The notes under the pieces: generated by a model
The model's input: the letters and a program-made list of their open reading frames with translations, nothing else
Told to the model about the DNA's origin: nothing
Databases searched by the model: none
In this document: positions 12,837 to 24,867 of the stretch, piece by piece
Numbering within the stretch: the first letter of the stretch is position 1
How the letters are laid out: each line of letters starts with the position of its first letter
NCBI GenBank assembly: GCA_963556495.2
Contig: OY747712.1
Span: 51,179,069 to 51,243,068, forward strand
Length of the DNA stretch: 64,000 nt
Source: Valencia hispanica
Lineage: Eukaryota; Chordata; Actinopteri; Cyprinodontiformes; Valenciidae
Reading direction: 5' to 3'
Made by a program: the position numbers and the translations under genes

Positions 12837-13774
12837 CTTTTGTCGCGGACAGTCAAGTTGTAATACCTAAAGGTCGTACATCTATTCCAACTCAATTGGA
12901 ATAGATGTTTGGCGAGGAAAAAATATATTTGGCAGCCACCATTTAAAAAGATGAGAGGTCTGTAATTTTCATCGTAGTCAAACTTTAATGTGAAAAACAC
13001 TTTTGAGTTATCACACTTTTTAAAATCACATTGTATATTTTTTAAAGAATGTATTTTGTATAATTGTGCAGAAAATAAAGTATTTGGTAAATAACAATAG
13101 TTGACCTCAATCCTGTGTAATGTAACCTTGGTTGGCAATGACAGAGGTCAAACGTTTCCTGTAGGTCTTCTCCAGGTTTGCACACACTGTAGCTGCTATT
13201 TTGGCCCATTCCTCCATGCAGATATTGTCTAGAGCTGGGATGTTTTGGGAATGTTGCTGGGCAACACGCACCTTCAATTCCCTCCACAGATTCTGTACTG
13301 GTTTGAGGTCTGGAGACTGGCTAGGCCACTCCAGAACCTTGAAATGCTCTTTACGCAGCCACTCTTTCGTTTAGGATCGTTGTCATGCTGGAAGATCCAG
13401 CCACGTTTCATCTTCAATGCTCTCACTGATGGAACAAGGTTTTTGTCCAAAATCCCAGGATACATGGCCCCATTCATCCTTGTCTTAATACGGATCAGTC
13501 GTCCTGTCCCCTTTGCAGAAAAACAGCCCCACAGCTAAGAGGAATGTTCAAAATAGTTTCCATTTCTCCGTGGTTGCATTGAGTTAGTGTTGAATCCAAA
13601 TCACATCACGTTACTTTTCCAAAGACCCCACACACTATAGCTGTTAATCAACTGTAATAAAAAAACAAAAAAAAACAGCTAAACTGTGTTGAGTAGAGCT
13701 GCGCCGAGACGAGTTGCGCTGCTAGGTGCTAGTGGATGCAGGCTGGCATAAAGACACTGGAGATTTGTTAGTTC
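12837..13774. repeat. Duplicated unit, copy 1 (Tc1 remnant plus flank)
   Basis: This 938-bp block is nearly identical to 16281-17240. Both begin CTTTTGTCGCGGACAGTC and end GAGATTTGTTAGTTC. Copy 1 lacks about 24 bp present in copy 2 near 17180-17200 and has scattered substitutions. Inside are a perfect 12-bp hairpin (12879-12907, arms CATCTATTCCAA and TTGGAATAGATG, loop of 5) and a reversed Tc1 C-terminal part. What lies beyond each copy differs. Confidence 0.9.
12910..13535 (-). pseudogene. Tc1-like transposase C-terminal remnant, copy 1
   Basis: On the minus strand, from 13520 down to 13130, the frames read [30 protein letters not shown] (second catalytic D), then after a frameshift [16 protein letters not shown] and [10 protein letters not shown]. 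This is the second half of a Tc1 DDE transposase. The catalytic glutamate that should follow the PDLNP word is Q here (KPVQ). The first catalytic D and the DNA-binding half are absent. The sequence stops matching Tc1 at about 13535. The lower-coordinate end, from about 12910, is Tc1 3' sequence. Confidence 0.85.
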
Positions 13775-16280
13775 CCCTCATGCATGGGCTCCCCTCCCAG
13801 GGGCTGTTTGTCTCCTGTATCTGAAATTAAATACTACACTGATATCCTCTGGACAAGGAACTTCTATTTTTTGTGACTTGTCAATGTCAGGACAAAAGCC
13901 TTTTTTAATGACCTCAAATCTGCCCAGTCAAGGTTAAATCACTGCTTTATTACTTTCTATGGTGCTTGGCAGCTCACTGTTGACAGATAAAGAGACAGTT
14001 TGAGATTCAGTGTATAGTTCCATCTTTAATCATCTGTGGTGACTAAAGCTATTGAACTCATGCTGCCACGTCAGCTATTTTAAACCAACTAGATATTAAG
14101 ACTATAAAAGCCTGTATTTTGTTTCCTGTTTAAGAGAACCAATTTCTGCAGTTTTGCTGACAAGGACTGTGCCTGCACATAAAAACAGAATTGTTGGTTC
14201 ACCCTTATTTTGCTGTCAGCTTCTCTATTCCTCTCTGCACCTGAAACCAGCTTCCATCAGCAACCAACTTCCCATGATGCACGGCTGCTGTGCTCTGAAT
14301 ATCCAAACACTGCTGAAAAACAAGTGGCCTCAACTGCAACACTGCTGACAAAGCAAATAAAAATGTAAAATCTTATTTGGTGAATAAAGCTGCTACACAC
14401 AACGTATCAGGCCAATACTGTACAGTAATCTCCTTAATCGTCTTCTCAGGGACTAGAAAAAAAATAATCCAACATATTATAGTAAATTACATCGTTTTAT
14501 AGCTTATTCTACTCTTTGGTGGGTCCTAGTCCAAAAGAGGACCTAAGATCAGCTTTTAGTGGGTTGTGGTTAAATTAATGCCAAAAATAGAATAAATAAA
14601 TGAAATAAAAAATCTACAACGTTATATATATTCATTACAAGGGGTGTGAGTTGATAGAGATTGTTTTACATCACAGAGGAAGACACACAAACGTTGTCTA
14701 CATATGCTGTTTGGGCATGGAGAAATGCAGCTATGATGCATGCTAAATAAAGTTTATTTGAATTATACTGAGAAACAAAGAAGATGACTGGATGCAAAAT
14801 TTCCCATATCTGCTAAGCAACAAAGACAGTCAGCTGGTGGGGTTATTATGGGACCGCAAACTAAAGTTTGCTGAGGTAAGCCTCTCTGAGTTCTGGTGTG
14901 GCACTGTGAAGAGCGAGTGTCCTTCCCCTTGGCATTCAGCAGTGAAGTTGACTAGACGCTGATCATGACCTCAGAGCTGCTTTGTCTACTATACCTCTAG
15001 ACTTGGAAGCTCTTATCGAGTACAAATAAAATCACACCGTTATCCCATTCATTCCTGCAAATTCAATTACCTCCAAGGTTGAACTGAGTGCTGCTTAGTT
15101 TGTTTTTTTCAAACCTCTATGTTTTTCAGTATTTAGCTACTGGCAGGTAGCCAGAAGAAAGGTTCGTTTAGTGAACTTCAATGCTTTTTTTAGTTTACAT
15201 ACTGAATGGAATAAGGTGATGGTAATCGAAAAACCAGTAATTGCCAACATGCTAAAGATAGCATTTCAGTTAACTATACTTTCTTTTTTTTTGTTCTTCA
15301 TCTTTTTTACTTTGTAGATCAAATCTACTAGTAGAGAAACAGATTTTTTTTCTTTCTATACAGAATTACTGGCTATGGTTTCAGTGAGAGGATTCTTAGG
15401 TAAAGCTAGATAGTTTGAGTGTTGACAGTTATGCTTAATCCTTTAATACATACGTGAATTAGAAAAACTGAACATGTTCTTTGACTAGGGTCACTACCTG
15501 TTATTTGAGGGTCGATGGTGGGTCAAGGAACTAATAGCATCAAAATTTTACATGTAAAAAACCTAAAAGATGTCTCACATAATTAGGGTAGAAACAAGTC
15601 TATAATGTAAACAAAACTAAGCTAGTTACATAAATAATAATAATGCACAAGCCTTTTTTTACTGTTTGAGGTTTGACTAGTCCTTGTTCAGATACACATT
15701 TCAACAAAACTCTTTTATTCTGAAAGGGTTTCATGGTGATAACAATTAAAAAATGTTTCATTAAAGGCACCAGAGGCTGAAAGATCAGAGCAACATAAAA
15801 CCACAACTTTGTAAAAATCACACCAGAAGAAATTTGGTTTTCAAACTTAATTCTGAACTGGGCCATGCTGTTATTTTAGAAGTAGATGGATCTCTTCTCA
15901 GTTGCAAACCTTACCCCAGTATACCCGGATATCACATGTAGAAGTCCTGCATACCTCTGCTTTCACTAAGGCCATGTACACATGTAGCCAGGCTTTTTTT
16001 TTAAAGGAATATCCTCACCACCTGGTTTAAAAAAATTAAAAATAAACCTCTGTCCATACCTAAATACATAAGTGCATTGTTAAGTACATTTATATACATG
16101 CCCAACCTGTAGGGGGCAGTAGTTCCCCCGAGTCCTATTCACTCAAAGTAACTTTCTACTTTCTAACTTCTACATACAGCAGTAATTAAGCTTGTAAAAA
16201 CAAGCAAAAAGCGCTTGGATAGTCGGATAATGCCAACACAGCTCTGAGGGCATAAATGCTGTTTCACACAAGTCGGAGCC
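13775..16280. other. No gene seen
   Basis: About 2.5 kb without a recognisable coding region. The segment 15970-16280 may be an old MITE, judging by the CATGTACACATGTAGCC word at its left and the odd composition, but no partner end was found. Confidence 0.45.
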
Positions 16281-17240
16281 CTTTTGTCGCGGACAGTCAA
16301 GTTGTAATACCTAAAGGTCGTACATCTATTCCAACTCAATTGGAATAGATGTTTGGCGAGGAAAAAATATATTTGGCAGCCACCATTTAAAAAGATGAGA
16401 GGTCTGTAATTTTCATCGTAGTCAAACTTTAATGTGAAAAACACTTTTGAGTTATCACACTTTTTAAAATCACATTGTATATTTTTTAAAGAATGTATTT
16501 TGTATAATTGTGCAGAAAATAAAGTATTTGGTAAATAACAATAGTTGACCTCAATCCTGTGTAATGTAACCTTGGTTGGCAATGACAGAGGTCAAACGTT
16601 TCCTGTAGGTCTTCTCCAGGTTTGCACACACTGTAGCTGCTATTTTGGCTCATTCCTCCATGTAGATATTGTCTAGAGCTGGGATGTTTTGGGACTGTTG
16701 CTGGGCAACACGCACCTTCAACTCCCTCCACAGATTCTGTACTGGATTGAGGTCTGGAGACTGGCTAGGCCACTCCAGAACCTTGAAATGCTCTTTACGC
16801 AGCCACTCTTTCGTTTAGGATCGTTGTCATGCTGGAAGATCCAGCCACGTTTCATCTTCAATGCTCTCACTGATGGAACAAGGTTTTTGTCCAAAATCCC
16901 AGGATACATGGCCCCATTCATCCTTGTCTTAATACGGATCAGTCGTCCTGTCCCCTTTGCAGAAAAACAGCCCCACAGCTAAGAGGAATGTTCAAAATAG
17001 TTTCCATTTCTCCGTGGTTGCATTGAGTTAGTGTTAAATCCAAATCACATCACGTTACTTTTCCAAAGACCCCACACACTATAGCTGTTAATCAACTGTA
17101 ATAAAAAAACAAAAAAAACAGCTGAACTGTGTTGAGTAGAGCTGCGCCGAGACGAGTTGCGCTGCTAGGTGCTAGCGGAAAAAGTCCAACGGACACTTTG
17201 GATGCAGGCTGGCGTAAAGACACTGGAGATTTGTTAGTTC
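16281..17240. repeat. Duplicated unit, copy 2 (Tc1 remnant plus flank)
   Basis: Near-identical partner of 12837-13774. It carries the same 12-bp hairpin (16323-16351), the same reversed Tc1 remnant and the same unexplained 260-bp segment (about 16982-17240) after the Tc1 break. Copy 2 is the longer version. It is followed directly by a second, differently placed Tc1 fragment. Confidence 0.9.
16354..16980 (-). pseudogene. Tc1-like transposase C-terminal remnant, copy 2
   Basis: It has the same structure as the 12910-13535 copy. On the minus strand it reads [23 protein letters not shown], a frameshift, and then [16 protein letters not shown]. The catalytic glutamate is again Q, so the change predates the duplication. 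The first catalytic D and the N-terminal DNA-binding half are absent. Confidence 0.85.
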
Positions 17241-17329
17241 GTAGCCGGGCGATGTGTTTGAGATCGTTGTCATGCTGGAAGATCCAGCCACATTTCATCT
17301 TCTTTTTTTTTTTCTTTTTTTTTTTTTAA

Positions 17330-20140
17330 ACCTGTCCTGTTTGGCACTGTGGAGCTCAGAATTGGTGTCTGAGTACCAAGTAGAAGCCCAACAGATTTAC
17401 TTTCACAAGCGGAGCAGTACAGCTTTTGCTATAGTCCTCCACTTGATATATGTGAGAAAAATCTTTATTATGAATTGTTGGGGTTTTTATTTCCTGATGT
17501 TATGGACACGGAGACGGAAAATTAAGGAGAAGAAAGAAGGAAGATGAAGAAGAGAGGTAGGAAACAGAATGTCATGAGAGAGGGTGAGTTGAAAATACAA
17601 CAGAGGAAGGGGAACAAAGAAAACACAGGAAGACATTGAAGTCTGCCTCCGTACCCACAGGACGGCAGAGAGAGGGGGAAAAACAAAACACAAAAAAGGA
17701 ACATCGACAAAACCAACCAAACATTGTGAACTAAGAATTACACAACCACATCACACAAAAATAGATATAAAAATACAACAACAATGTCACAGAAAAACTC
17801 ATGGTACCGATTAATCAAGCTCTAGTAATGATAACCTCAGCCCAAGAATATATCCTTTAACACCAGAGACCCCACATCTATGCGTGTGTGTTAGCATGCT
17901 GGTGCATATAAGGTTTCTCCATAAGAGTGTTCGATAGTTGGTGTGAGAAGACATCAATCCGTCCCCCAGGAATCGATGCAGACATGAAGGAGATCGGAGC
18001 AAAGACGTCCAAAGGACCGCCAGAGCCCCAGGCGGACCCGGGCGGGTGCCGACCGCATCCCCCAAGAGAGGAGAAAAGGAGAACCCCAGGGGAACATCCA
18101 GCGGCCACTATGCAGGGGCCTGGGGGGCAGCAGTGACGAGCCCACTGCCGCGCCGGGGTGGGCCGGTCAACGGACCGGGGGAGCCGGGGCCCAGGGGCAC
18201 CCCACCCCCCAGCAGGGACCCGACAAGGGACCGGCCGACGAGGGGCCCCCGGCACTGCAGGGGCCGCGGCCGGCCGCAGGCCGCCACGCAACGCCTCCAC
18301 CCTAGGCCAATCCCCACCGCCAACATCCCAGCGCCCCACCAATAGCCGCAGGGGACGGACAGCATCCCCAGGCCGGGCTCAGTCAGCATCTGGACGCCAA
18401 GTTGTACCAGCTCCCGGGTCCTGATCCTGCGCAACGCAGGGCGCCGAGACCAGGCATCCAACGAGGGCCAGGGCCGGTCCAACCCGCCAATGAACCGGCC
18501 ACGGACGGTGCGCACAGAACAGGTGATCAAACGAGCAGAGACGCCGGATCCGCATCCCGCCGAGCCACCGAGCAGGCACCACCCAACAATCCCAAACCTG
18601 GCACCTCTAAAAGAGGTGTCCCAACCAACCAAAGGAAGATATCGGCCCAGCGCATCGGCCGACCGACACACCGGCCCCCCCAGGCCCGGCCAGGCACGCA
18701 CCAGGTCCGAACCGGATTGACCACCGGCGCACCGGCAGGCAGGGGCCCCCGTCACCGGCGGGTAGTGACGGAGGGGAAATAGGCCCCCCATTAAGTGTAA
18801 GGCCTGAGGTGCGCCAGGCGAGGGGGCAGACCAAGATCCAACCTGACAGGTAGACAAAGACATACAGACACAGTCATACGTTCCCTCCCTCTTAAACACA
18901 TACATTCTCACTGACTCACCAAGACACCCAAAAAAATGACGCTGTACGCTCACTCACACACCCCATGCACACTTTATGCTCCCAGGTCCAGGTACCGATG
19001 CCCCAGTAGAGCCACCAGCCCCCGGACCCGGGAGGTGGACCCCCTACCTTCTAGGATGGAGACAAGCAGACCGCCAAGGGCCCCACAGTGGCAAAGCAGC
19101 CCGAAAGCCCAGGACCCCTACCAGACCGCCTGTCCTCCTCCGGACCCCAACCCCTGATGGCCCGTAGCGAACAGGGGTGGGAAAAGACCCCTAGCCTCCA
19201 TCCTCCCGCTCGAGTATGGTGTTGATGCGTGTTGTTATAATGTGCATTTAAAACAGAGGGGTGGGATGTGGGGGAGGCAGCCACACATCCCCCAACCCCC
19301 ACCCCGAGCCCTCAGTGTCTATATGTGGTTTAACAGTGGGCACCGGCACCAGAGGTGAAGCTGATTGTACCGCTCCCCCTCTGGATGCCGAAAAGTGTGC
19401 CCACCCCAAAGTCCCTACATATGTGTCGTGTGAAAATGTTTTAAGTGGGAGTGTCTAAGTTTTATATTAAAATTGGGACCCAGGACACCACGGGACAGCG
19501 AGGAGGGAAGCCCTTCTTCGCACCCCAGTGATGTGCCCATGCCCCAAGACCCTATATGAGTGGTAAATTGATGGAGCGGGTGGACAGAGGTGTCCAGGGA
19601 TGGGGAGGTAAGGACTGGGAGACAAAATGTCTTCCCAGGGAGCCAGCTCCCCCACTGGCCCCAATAGGCACCGCTGTTCACCGGGATCCACCAGGGGAGG
19701 GAGGCCATGGCACGTCCGACCCGGGGTCCATGGCCACAGCACCACAAAGCCCCACGGACCCCAAGGCAGTCCCCCCAGCCCCATCCCAGAAGGGGAACTA
19801 AACCCACCCTGACATTCGCTCTACTCTCAAAACACAAAAGACACTAGACACCCAGGTTGAGTCACCACCCAAAGCCCAACCCCAAGCCGGCCACGACGTC
19901 CAGCGCCCCATCCGCCCAGTGATCCCACCCCCCGGGGTCCCCCCCAGATGCCTCCAACCCCAAAACCCCCACATCAGCAACAGTGTCCCAAACGACAAAA
20001 CCAAGTGCCCCCCACCCCCACTAGGTGATGGAGCCGATCAAAGGAGCCCAGAGAGATTGATCAGATATGGAGCCAGAGGCCGTCTCAAGACCAATATGGT
20101 CCAACAAGAGATTTATATACTGATTAATATTAAGAGCTTT
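17330..20140 (-). other. GC-rich 3' region of the L1/Tx1 element
   Basis: About 2.8 kb between the ORF2 stop and the A tail. From about 17920 to 20050 it is strongly GC-rich, with C-runs on the plus strand, in sharp contrast to the AT-rich surroundings. Long open frames exist in it (for example 281 codons at 18108-18953 on the minus strand), but they look like a by-product of few AT-rich stops. They show low-complexity G/P/R/S composition and no domain. Confidence 0.75.
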
Positions 20141-22174
20141 TTAATTTTTCCAGTTCAGGAGGATACTTTTCTTAGCGATGCATAAGGCAATGTGAACCAT
20201 TAGAACTGACTTTGTGTCCATGGTAACATCATTTAAATTTCCTAACAGGCAAATTGAGGGAGATGGTGCGATGTTACATTTCAGACACTTTGATAAGTCT
20301 TCACATATCAGGTACCAAAATTTCTTAACAGGTGGAAAGAACCAAAGCGCATGAACATAAGTATCTGGTATATTGCTTGTCCATTGTAAGCAGGTATTAG
20401 ACGATGTAAAACCCATCCTAAACATTCGTTGACCTGTATAGTGTACTCTATGAAGGATTTTGTATTGTATTAATTGCAAATGAGGATTTTTTGTTATTTT
20501 AAAGGTTCTTAAACATCTCTGAGACCAGACGTTTTGGTCAAAGCTGGCTGATAAATCCACCTCCCATTTTGAAATAGTGATGGCTATTGATTCATCTAAT
20601 GTAGATAAAGTTTTGTATATTTTAGACAGCAATTTGGGGGAGTTGAGATTATGAAAATCTAAAACTCTTGCTGGAATTTGTAATTCAGCTATATTGAGCC
20701 TAAATTTACCTTTAATAATAGATTTAATTTGTTGATATTCTAAGAATTTGTTTTTATCAATTCCATATTGTGTAATTAATATATTAAATGGGATAAAGTC
20801 TGTTCCTTCAAATATATGTTCCAGGTATTCAATTCCATTGCACCTCCAGACTGGAAAACCTATCATACATTTTTTTTGCAAGATGTCGGGGTTATTCCAG
20901 ATGGGTGTACGTCTGCATGGGATTATTGTGGACTCTGTCATTTTTAGAAACTCCCACCATGCTGTCAGAGAGGAGCTGATATTTATGCTTCTAAAGCATT
21001 CATATTGTTTTATATTTGAGCTAATAAATGGTAGGTCTGAAAGTTTTATCTTATTACATAGTGTCTGTTCTACGTCTATCCAGGACTCGTCTAGGTAGCT
21101 ATGTTTTAACCATCTTGATATGTATTGGAGCCTGTTGGCTAAGAAATAATGATGGAAGTTTGGTAGATCTATACCTCCTTTTTCTTTGGTCTTCTGCAGT
21201 GTTTTTAAGCTGATACGTGGGGGTTTATCTTTCCAAAGAAATTTAGAGATAGAGGAGTCCAGAGATCTAAACCAGTCTAGTGATGGTTTACTTGGGATCA
21301 TTGAGAATAAGTAGTTGATTCTGGGCAAAACCATCATTTTTATTGAAGCAACCCTTCCCATAAGTGATATGGGTAGAGATTTCCATCTGGCAAGATCATC
21401 TTCCACTTTTTTTAAAAGTGGGATGTAGTTTAACGTTATTAAATCTGCCAGTCTTGGTGAGACATTGATACCTAAATAGGTAATATTCCCTGAATGCAGT
21501 TGTGTATTAGTTGGATTCTGGACAGAACAATTGATTGGAAGAACTGTAGATTTTAACCAATTTATAGAATAATCTGAAACATTTGAGTTAGAGTTTATCA
21601 ACCCGATTACCTGAGAGAAAGAGGTTTGTGAATGCTGGAGATTAAGTAATACATCATCTGCATAAAGACTGATTTTATGTTCTATGTTATTGCATTTTAT
21701 GCCTTTAATATTGTGAGTTTGCCTGATCGCTGCAGCTAGTGGTTCAATAAAAATAGCGAACAGGGAGGGAGAGAGAGGACATCCCTGCCTGGTACCTCTC
21801 TGAAGATAAAACCTAGATGATGTTTGGTCATTTGTTCTGATACACGCTGTTGGTGAACTGTATAATATTTTCAACCAGTTTATAAAAGAATTTCCAAAGC
21901 CAAATTTATGTAAGGTTACAAATAAGAATTTCCAGTTAACTCTATCAAATGCTTTTTCTGCATCTAAAGATAATATATTAGTTTTAATGTTTTCACAGTT
22001 AGAAAAATCTATAAAATCTATTAATCTACGTGAATTTGTGGTTGAATGTCTCCCTTTAATAAAACCAGTTTGATCAGGATGTATTATAAGAGGGGTTACT
22101 TTCTCTATCCTTTTTGCGAGGGCTTTGCAGATTATTTTAAGATCAACATTAATGAGGGATATGGGACGATAGCT
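20141..22174 (-). CDS. L1/Tx1 ORF2 C-terminal part: reverse transcriptase
   Basis: About 677 codons without a stop, lacking the endonuclease half because the element is 5'-truncated. No native start exists, since the frame is simply open from the target duplication inward. Numbered from the open frame at 22180, it shows YRPISLIN at 4-11, TGFIKGR at 38-44, [12 protein letters not shown] at 72-83 (catalytic D), [11 protein letters not shown] at 131-141, SLYADDVLL at 171-179 (catalytic DD) and LGINVS near 235. A C/H-containing tail (CLQW, then HALWFF) near residue 600 is typical of L1 ORF2. The enzyme would copy LINE RNA at a nicked target. The intact RT core suggests the source element is active or recently was. 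Confidence 0.92.
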   Translation of the reverse strand, partial: SYRPISLINVDLKIICKALAKRIEKVTPLIIHPDQTGFIKGRHSTTNSRRLIDFIDFSNCENIKTNILSLDAEKAFDRVNWKFLFVTLHKFGFGNSFINWLKILYSSPTACIRTNDQTSSRFYLQRGTRQGCPLSPSLFAIFIEPLAAAIRQTHNIKGIKCNNIEHKISLYADDVLLNLQHSQTSFSQVIGLINSNSNVSDYSINWLKSTVLPINCSVQNPTNTQLHSGNITYLGINVSPRLADLITLNYIPLLKKVEDDLARWKSLPISLMGRVASIKMMVLPRINYLFSMIPSKPSLDWFRSLDSSISKFLWKDKPPRISLKTLQKTKEKGGIDLPNFHHYFLANRLQYISRWLKHSYLDESWIDVEQTLCNKIKLSDLPFISSNIKQYECFRSINISSSLTAWWEFLKMTESTIIPCRRTPIWNNPDILQKKCMIGFPVWRCNGIEYLEHIFEGTDFIPFNILITQYGIDKNKFLEYQQIKSIIKGKFRLNIAELQIPARVLDFHNLNSPKLLSKIYKTLSTLDESIAITISKWEVDLSASFDQNVWSQRCLRTFKITKNPHLQLIQYKILHRVHYTGQRMFRMGFTSSNTCLQWTSNIPDTYVHALWFFPPVKKFWYLICEDLSKCLKCNIAPSPSICLLGNLNDVTMDTKSVLMVHIALCIAKKSILLNWKN

Positions 22175-22500
22175 GGCCACATTTCATCTTCAATGCTCTC
22201 ACTGATGGAAGGAGGTTTTTGTCCAAAATCCCACGATACACGGCCCCATTCATCCTTTCCTTAATACGGATCAGAAGTCCTGTCCCCTTTGCAGAAAAAC
22301 AGCACCACAGGATAATGCTTCCACCCCCATGCTTCACAGTAGGTATGGTGTTCTTGGGATGTAATTCTGCATTCTTCCCCCTCCAAACATAGCAAGTGGC
22401 ATTTATACCAAAGAGTTCTATTTTGGTCTCATCTGACCACATGACTTTCTCCCAATCCTCCTCTGGATCATCCGGATGGTCTCTGGGGAACTTTAGTTAT

Positions 22501-23324
22501 GCGTATATGCTTATCAGTTACAGAAAAGCTACCATAAAGTATGAGCCAAAATATGAGTTTGTCAAACATTTAATAAACTCATTAATTCTTTATTATGATA
22601 AGCATCTAAATACTGCTGTTCATTTCATTTCATGTAAATTCCCAAGCTTCAGAATGCTAAACAGAAAACAAGAGACTGGTTTATTCCACCATTGTTAAAT
22701 AGTTCAAATAAATATTAAGGACTCCAACACTAACATCTAATGAGCAAGCAGTCTGACAGTCATCCAGCAGACAGTCAGTCTGGTGAGTCAGATCTGCTCC
22801 AGATCACCATCAGAGATTCATATTTTTTAAGTTCCTGTCTGTCAGTCATGTGAGATACACATCAGGTTAAATAAAACTATTTCCATCCCAATTTTAGAAC
22901 CCAGTGCATCAACAGTTTGCAGTTGTGCCATGTTCTGGACTAAACTGGAGTACATTTCATTACAAGGAATTCAATGAACACTGAACATCCCAGGTTAGGA
23001 TGAATAAAAACAACGACACAGACTTTCTCTGATTTGCAAGGTGAAGCCATAAAGGATTGTATGCAGAAACAAACAGTCCTGGAGTGTTAAACCAAACATG
23101 GTTACAACAAGAACACACCAGGAACTAGGGATGTCATGGATTGTCAGCCACCCAACATGATTACTTTTCTCTTAGTAATTTAGTCAACCTGAAGGCCCTT
23201 TCCCCCATAGTACTAAGTGGTATGATGGGAATAAGTGGAGAGAGGATGAGGATCTGAGGGAGCGCGAAGAGGAAGCAACCTGGAGGAGATTGGATAAATA
23301 TGGTGGGGCGAGATTGTGGCAAGG
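22501..23324. other. No gene seen
   Basis: AT-rich sequence between the Tc1 fragment and a reversed LINE. No motif was recognised. Confidence 0.5.
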
Positions 23325-24205
23325 CAAAGCAAGGCAATTTTATTTGTATAGCACACTTTCAACAACAAGGTAACTCAAGGTGCTTTACAGGATTAGGGGG
23401 TAAAATAAAAATAGCAGTAAAACAAAGAGAAAGCATATAAAGTAAAAACAGCAAGAAAGAAAGAAGCACACATTTACATCAAGGCATTACAAGCTGTGAA
23501 TTGCTTTAAAGGTGTAAAGCAAAAGTTTAAACTGAATCCTGAACTTGACTGGAAGTCAGTTGAGCTGGTTCAAAACACGAGTGATATGATAAAGTAGGGG
23601 GTTTCTAGAGACTATGCGGGCAGCAGAGTTCTGAATTAGTTGCTTAGGATGGATTTCAAAGGGAGGCCAAAGAAAAAAGAACTACAATAGTCAATATGGC
23701 TTGTAACCAGGCTATAGACCATAATAGCGGCAGTTTGTGGAGAAAGAGGAGCGAAAGTGATTTTTATAGTGAAGGTGAAATTAGGCATTCTTGGTGATAC
23801 TACTTATATGATTATGAAATGATACGGTGTAATCCAAGAGGACACCCAGACTCTTTATTTTATGGATAGGAGTGACTGAGGAGTTGTCAATATCAAACGA
23901 AAAATGATTATTAATTTTAGAGAGAATGTACTTTGAGCCAATAAGAATTAATTCAGTTTTACCACTATTGAGTTGGAGGAAGTTGGAGGAGAACCATGAT
24001 CTGATTTCTGAAAGACAGCTAATTAGGAAAGGAGGAAGAAGTGAGGTGGATGGGTTTGTAGAAACATAGAGCTAGGTGTCACCGGCATAGCAGTGAAATT
24101 CCATATTGTATTTTTGAAAGATGCGTCCAAGAAGTAAGAGATAAATAATGAATAGAAGGGGTCCAAGCACGGAGCCCTGGGGTATGCCTGAGGTGACCCA
24201 CGAAG
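23325..24205 (-). pseudogene. L2-type LINE, reversed, RT C-terminal part and 3' tail
   Basis: Read on the minus strand from 24200 it begins [19 protein letters not shown] and continues with [10 protein letters not shown], where the catalytic YADD has become YAGD (about 24076-24093). It goes on through FLISCLSEIRSWF, LNSGKTELILIGS, KSLGVLLD and VTSHIDYCSSF to a tail with the GGCAA-type repeat near 23325. Stops and frameshifts occur. The same 3' tail ends the LINE at 60530-61955. It abuts the next LINE head-to-head. Confidence 0.75.
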
Positions 24206-24867
24206 GATGTGAATGGAAATATTTTAATTGAATGAATTCTAAATATCTAACCTTCCTTGAGAAAATAGTTCCTAATCATGTATGTGAGCATCTAAACAGT
24301 AACGAGCTGTTTGAAGAGTTTCAGTCAGGTTTTAGAGCTCATCATAGCACTGAAACAGCACTGGTGAAGGTTACTAATGATATTCTCATGGCCTCAGATA
24401 ATGGACTTGTGTCTGCTCTGGTTTTGTTAGATCTCAGTGCTGCTTTTGACACAGTCGATCATAATATTCTCTTAGAAAGGCTTGAACATGTTGCAGGGAT
24501 CAAAGGAACAGCACTAGGCTGGTTTAAATCATATTTGTCTGATAGATTCCAGTTTGTTCATGTAAATGATAAATCTTCTTCACACTCAATGGTTACCTGT
24601 GGAGTAGCACAGGGTTCTGTACTTGGACCAATTCTTTTCACTATATAAACTCAGCAAAAAAAGAAACATCCCTTTTTCAGGACTGTGTATTTCAACAATA
24701 ATGTTGTAAAAATCCAACTAAGTAAGCATAATCAATTAACATGCACCTGTGGAATGGTCGTTAAGACCTTAACAGCTTACAGAAAGTACACATTTAAGGT
24801 CACAGTTCTAAAAACGCAGGACACTAAAGAGACTTGTCTACCGACTGTGAAAAACACCCAAAGAAAG

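Larger units (their letters stand above)
17303..22175 (-). mobile_element. Young 5'-truncated Tx1/L1-type LINE
   Basis: A 4873-bp insertion in reverse orientation, flanked by a perfect 16-bp duplication GCCACATTTCATCTTC (17287-17302 and 22176-22191). It has an A tail seen as a T run at 17303-17327. All three are the signature of target-primed reverse transcription. The element is cut off at its 5' end inside ORF2, exactly where the RT domain begins. It holds the ORF2 C-terminal 2 kb and a very long 3' region. The intact duplication and open frame point to recent insertion. Confidence 0.93.
17253..22500 (-). pseudogene. Tc1-like transposase fragment split by the L1 insertion
   Basis: The two parts, 17253-17302 and 22176 to about 22500, are continuous once the L1 and one copy of its target duplication are removed. 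The minus strand of 22149-22442 reads [20 protein letters not shown] (first catalytic D in SDET), [17 protein letters not shown] and [20 protein letters not shown]. The 17253-17302 part gives [16 protein letters not shown] (second catalytic D). Beyond it the frame runs into the unexplained segment of the duplicated unit, so the glutamate half is missing. Confidence 0.85.

Noticed and set aside
12283..12904. Three overlapping plus-strand open frames of 113-195 codons rich in H, S, V, T and R
   Set aside because: They are produced by the 20-bp minisatellite, which has no stop in any frame. Only the part before 12530 in one frame is real hAT transposase tail.
18108..18953. 281-codon minus-strand open frame
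   Set aside because: It lies in the GC-rich 3' region of the L1/Tx1 element, has low-complexity composition, overlaps open frames on the other strand and shows no domain.
18046..19837. Several other 60-140 codon frames on both strands in the GC-rich block
   Set aside because: They are a by-product of high GC and few stop codons. They overlap each other in all frames and have no recognisable motifs.
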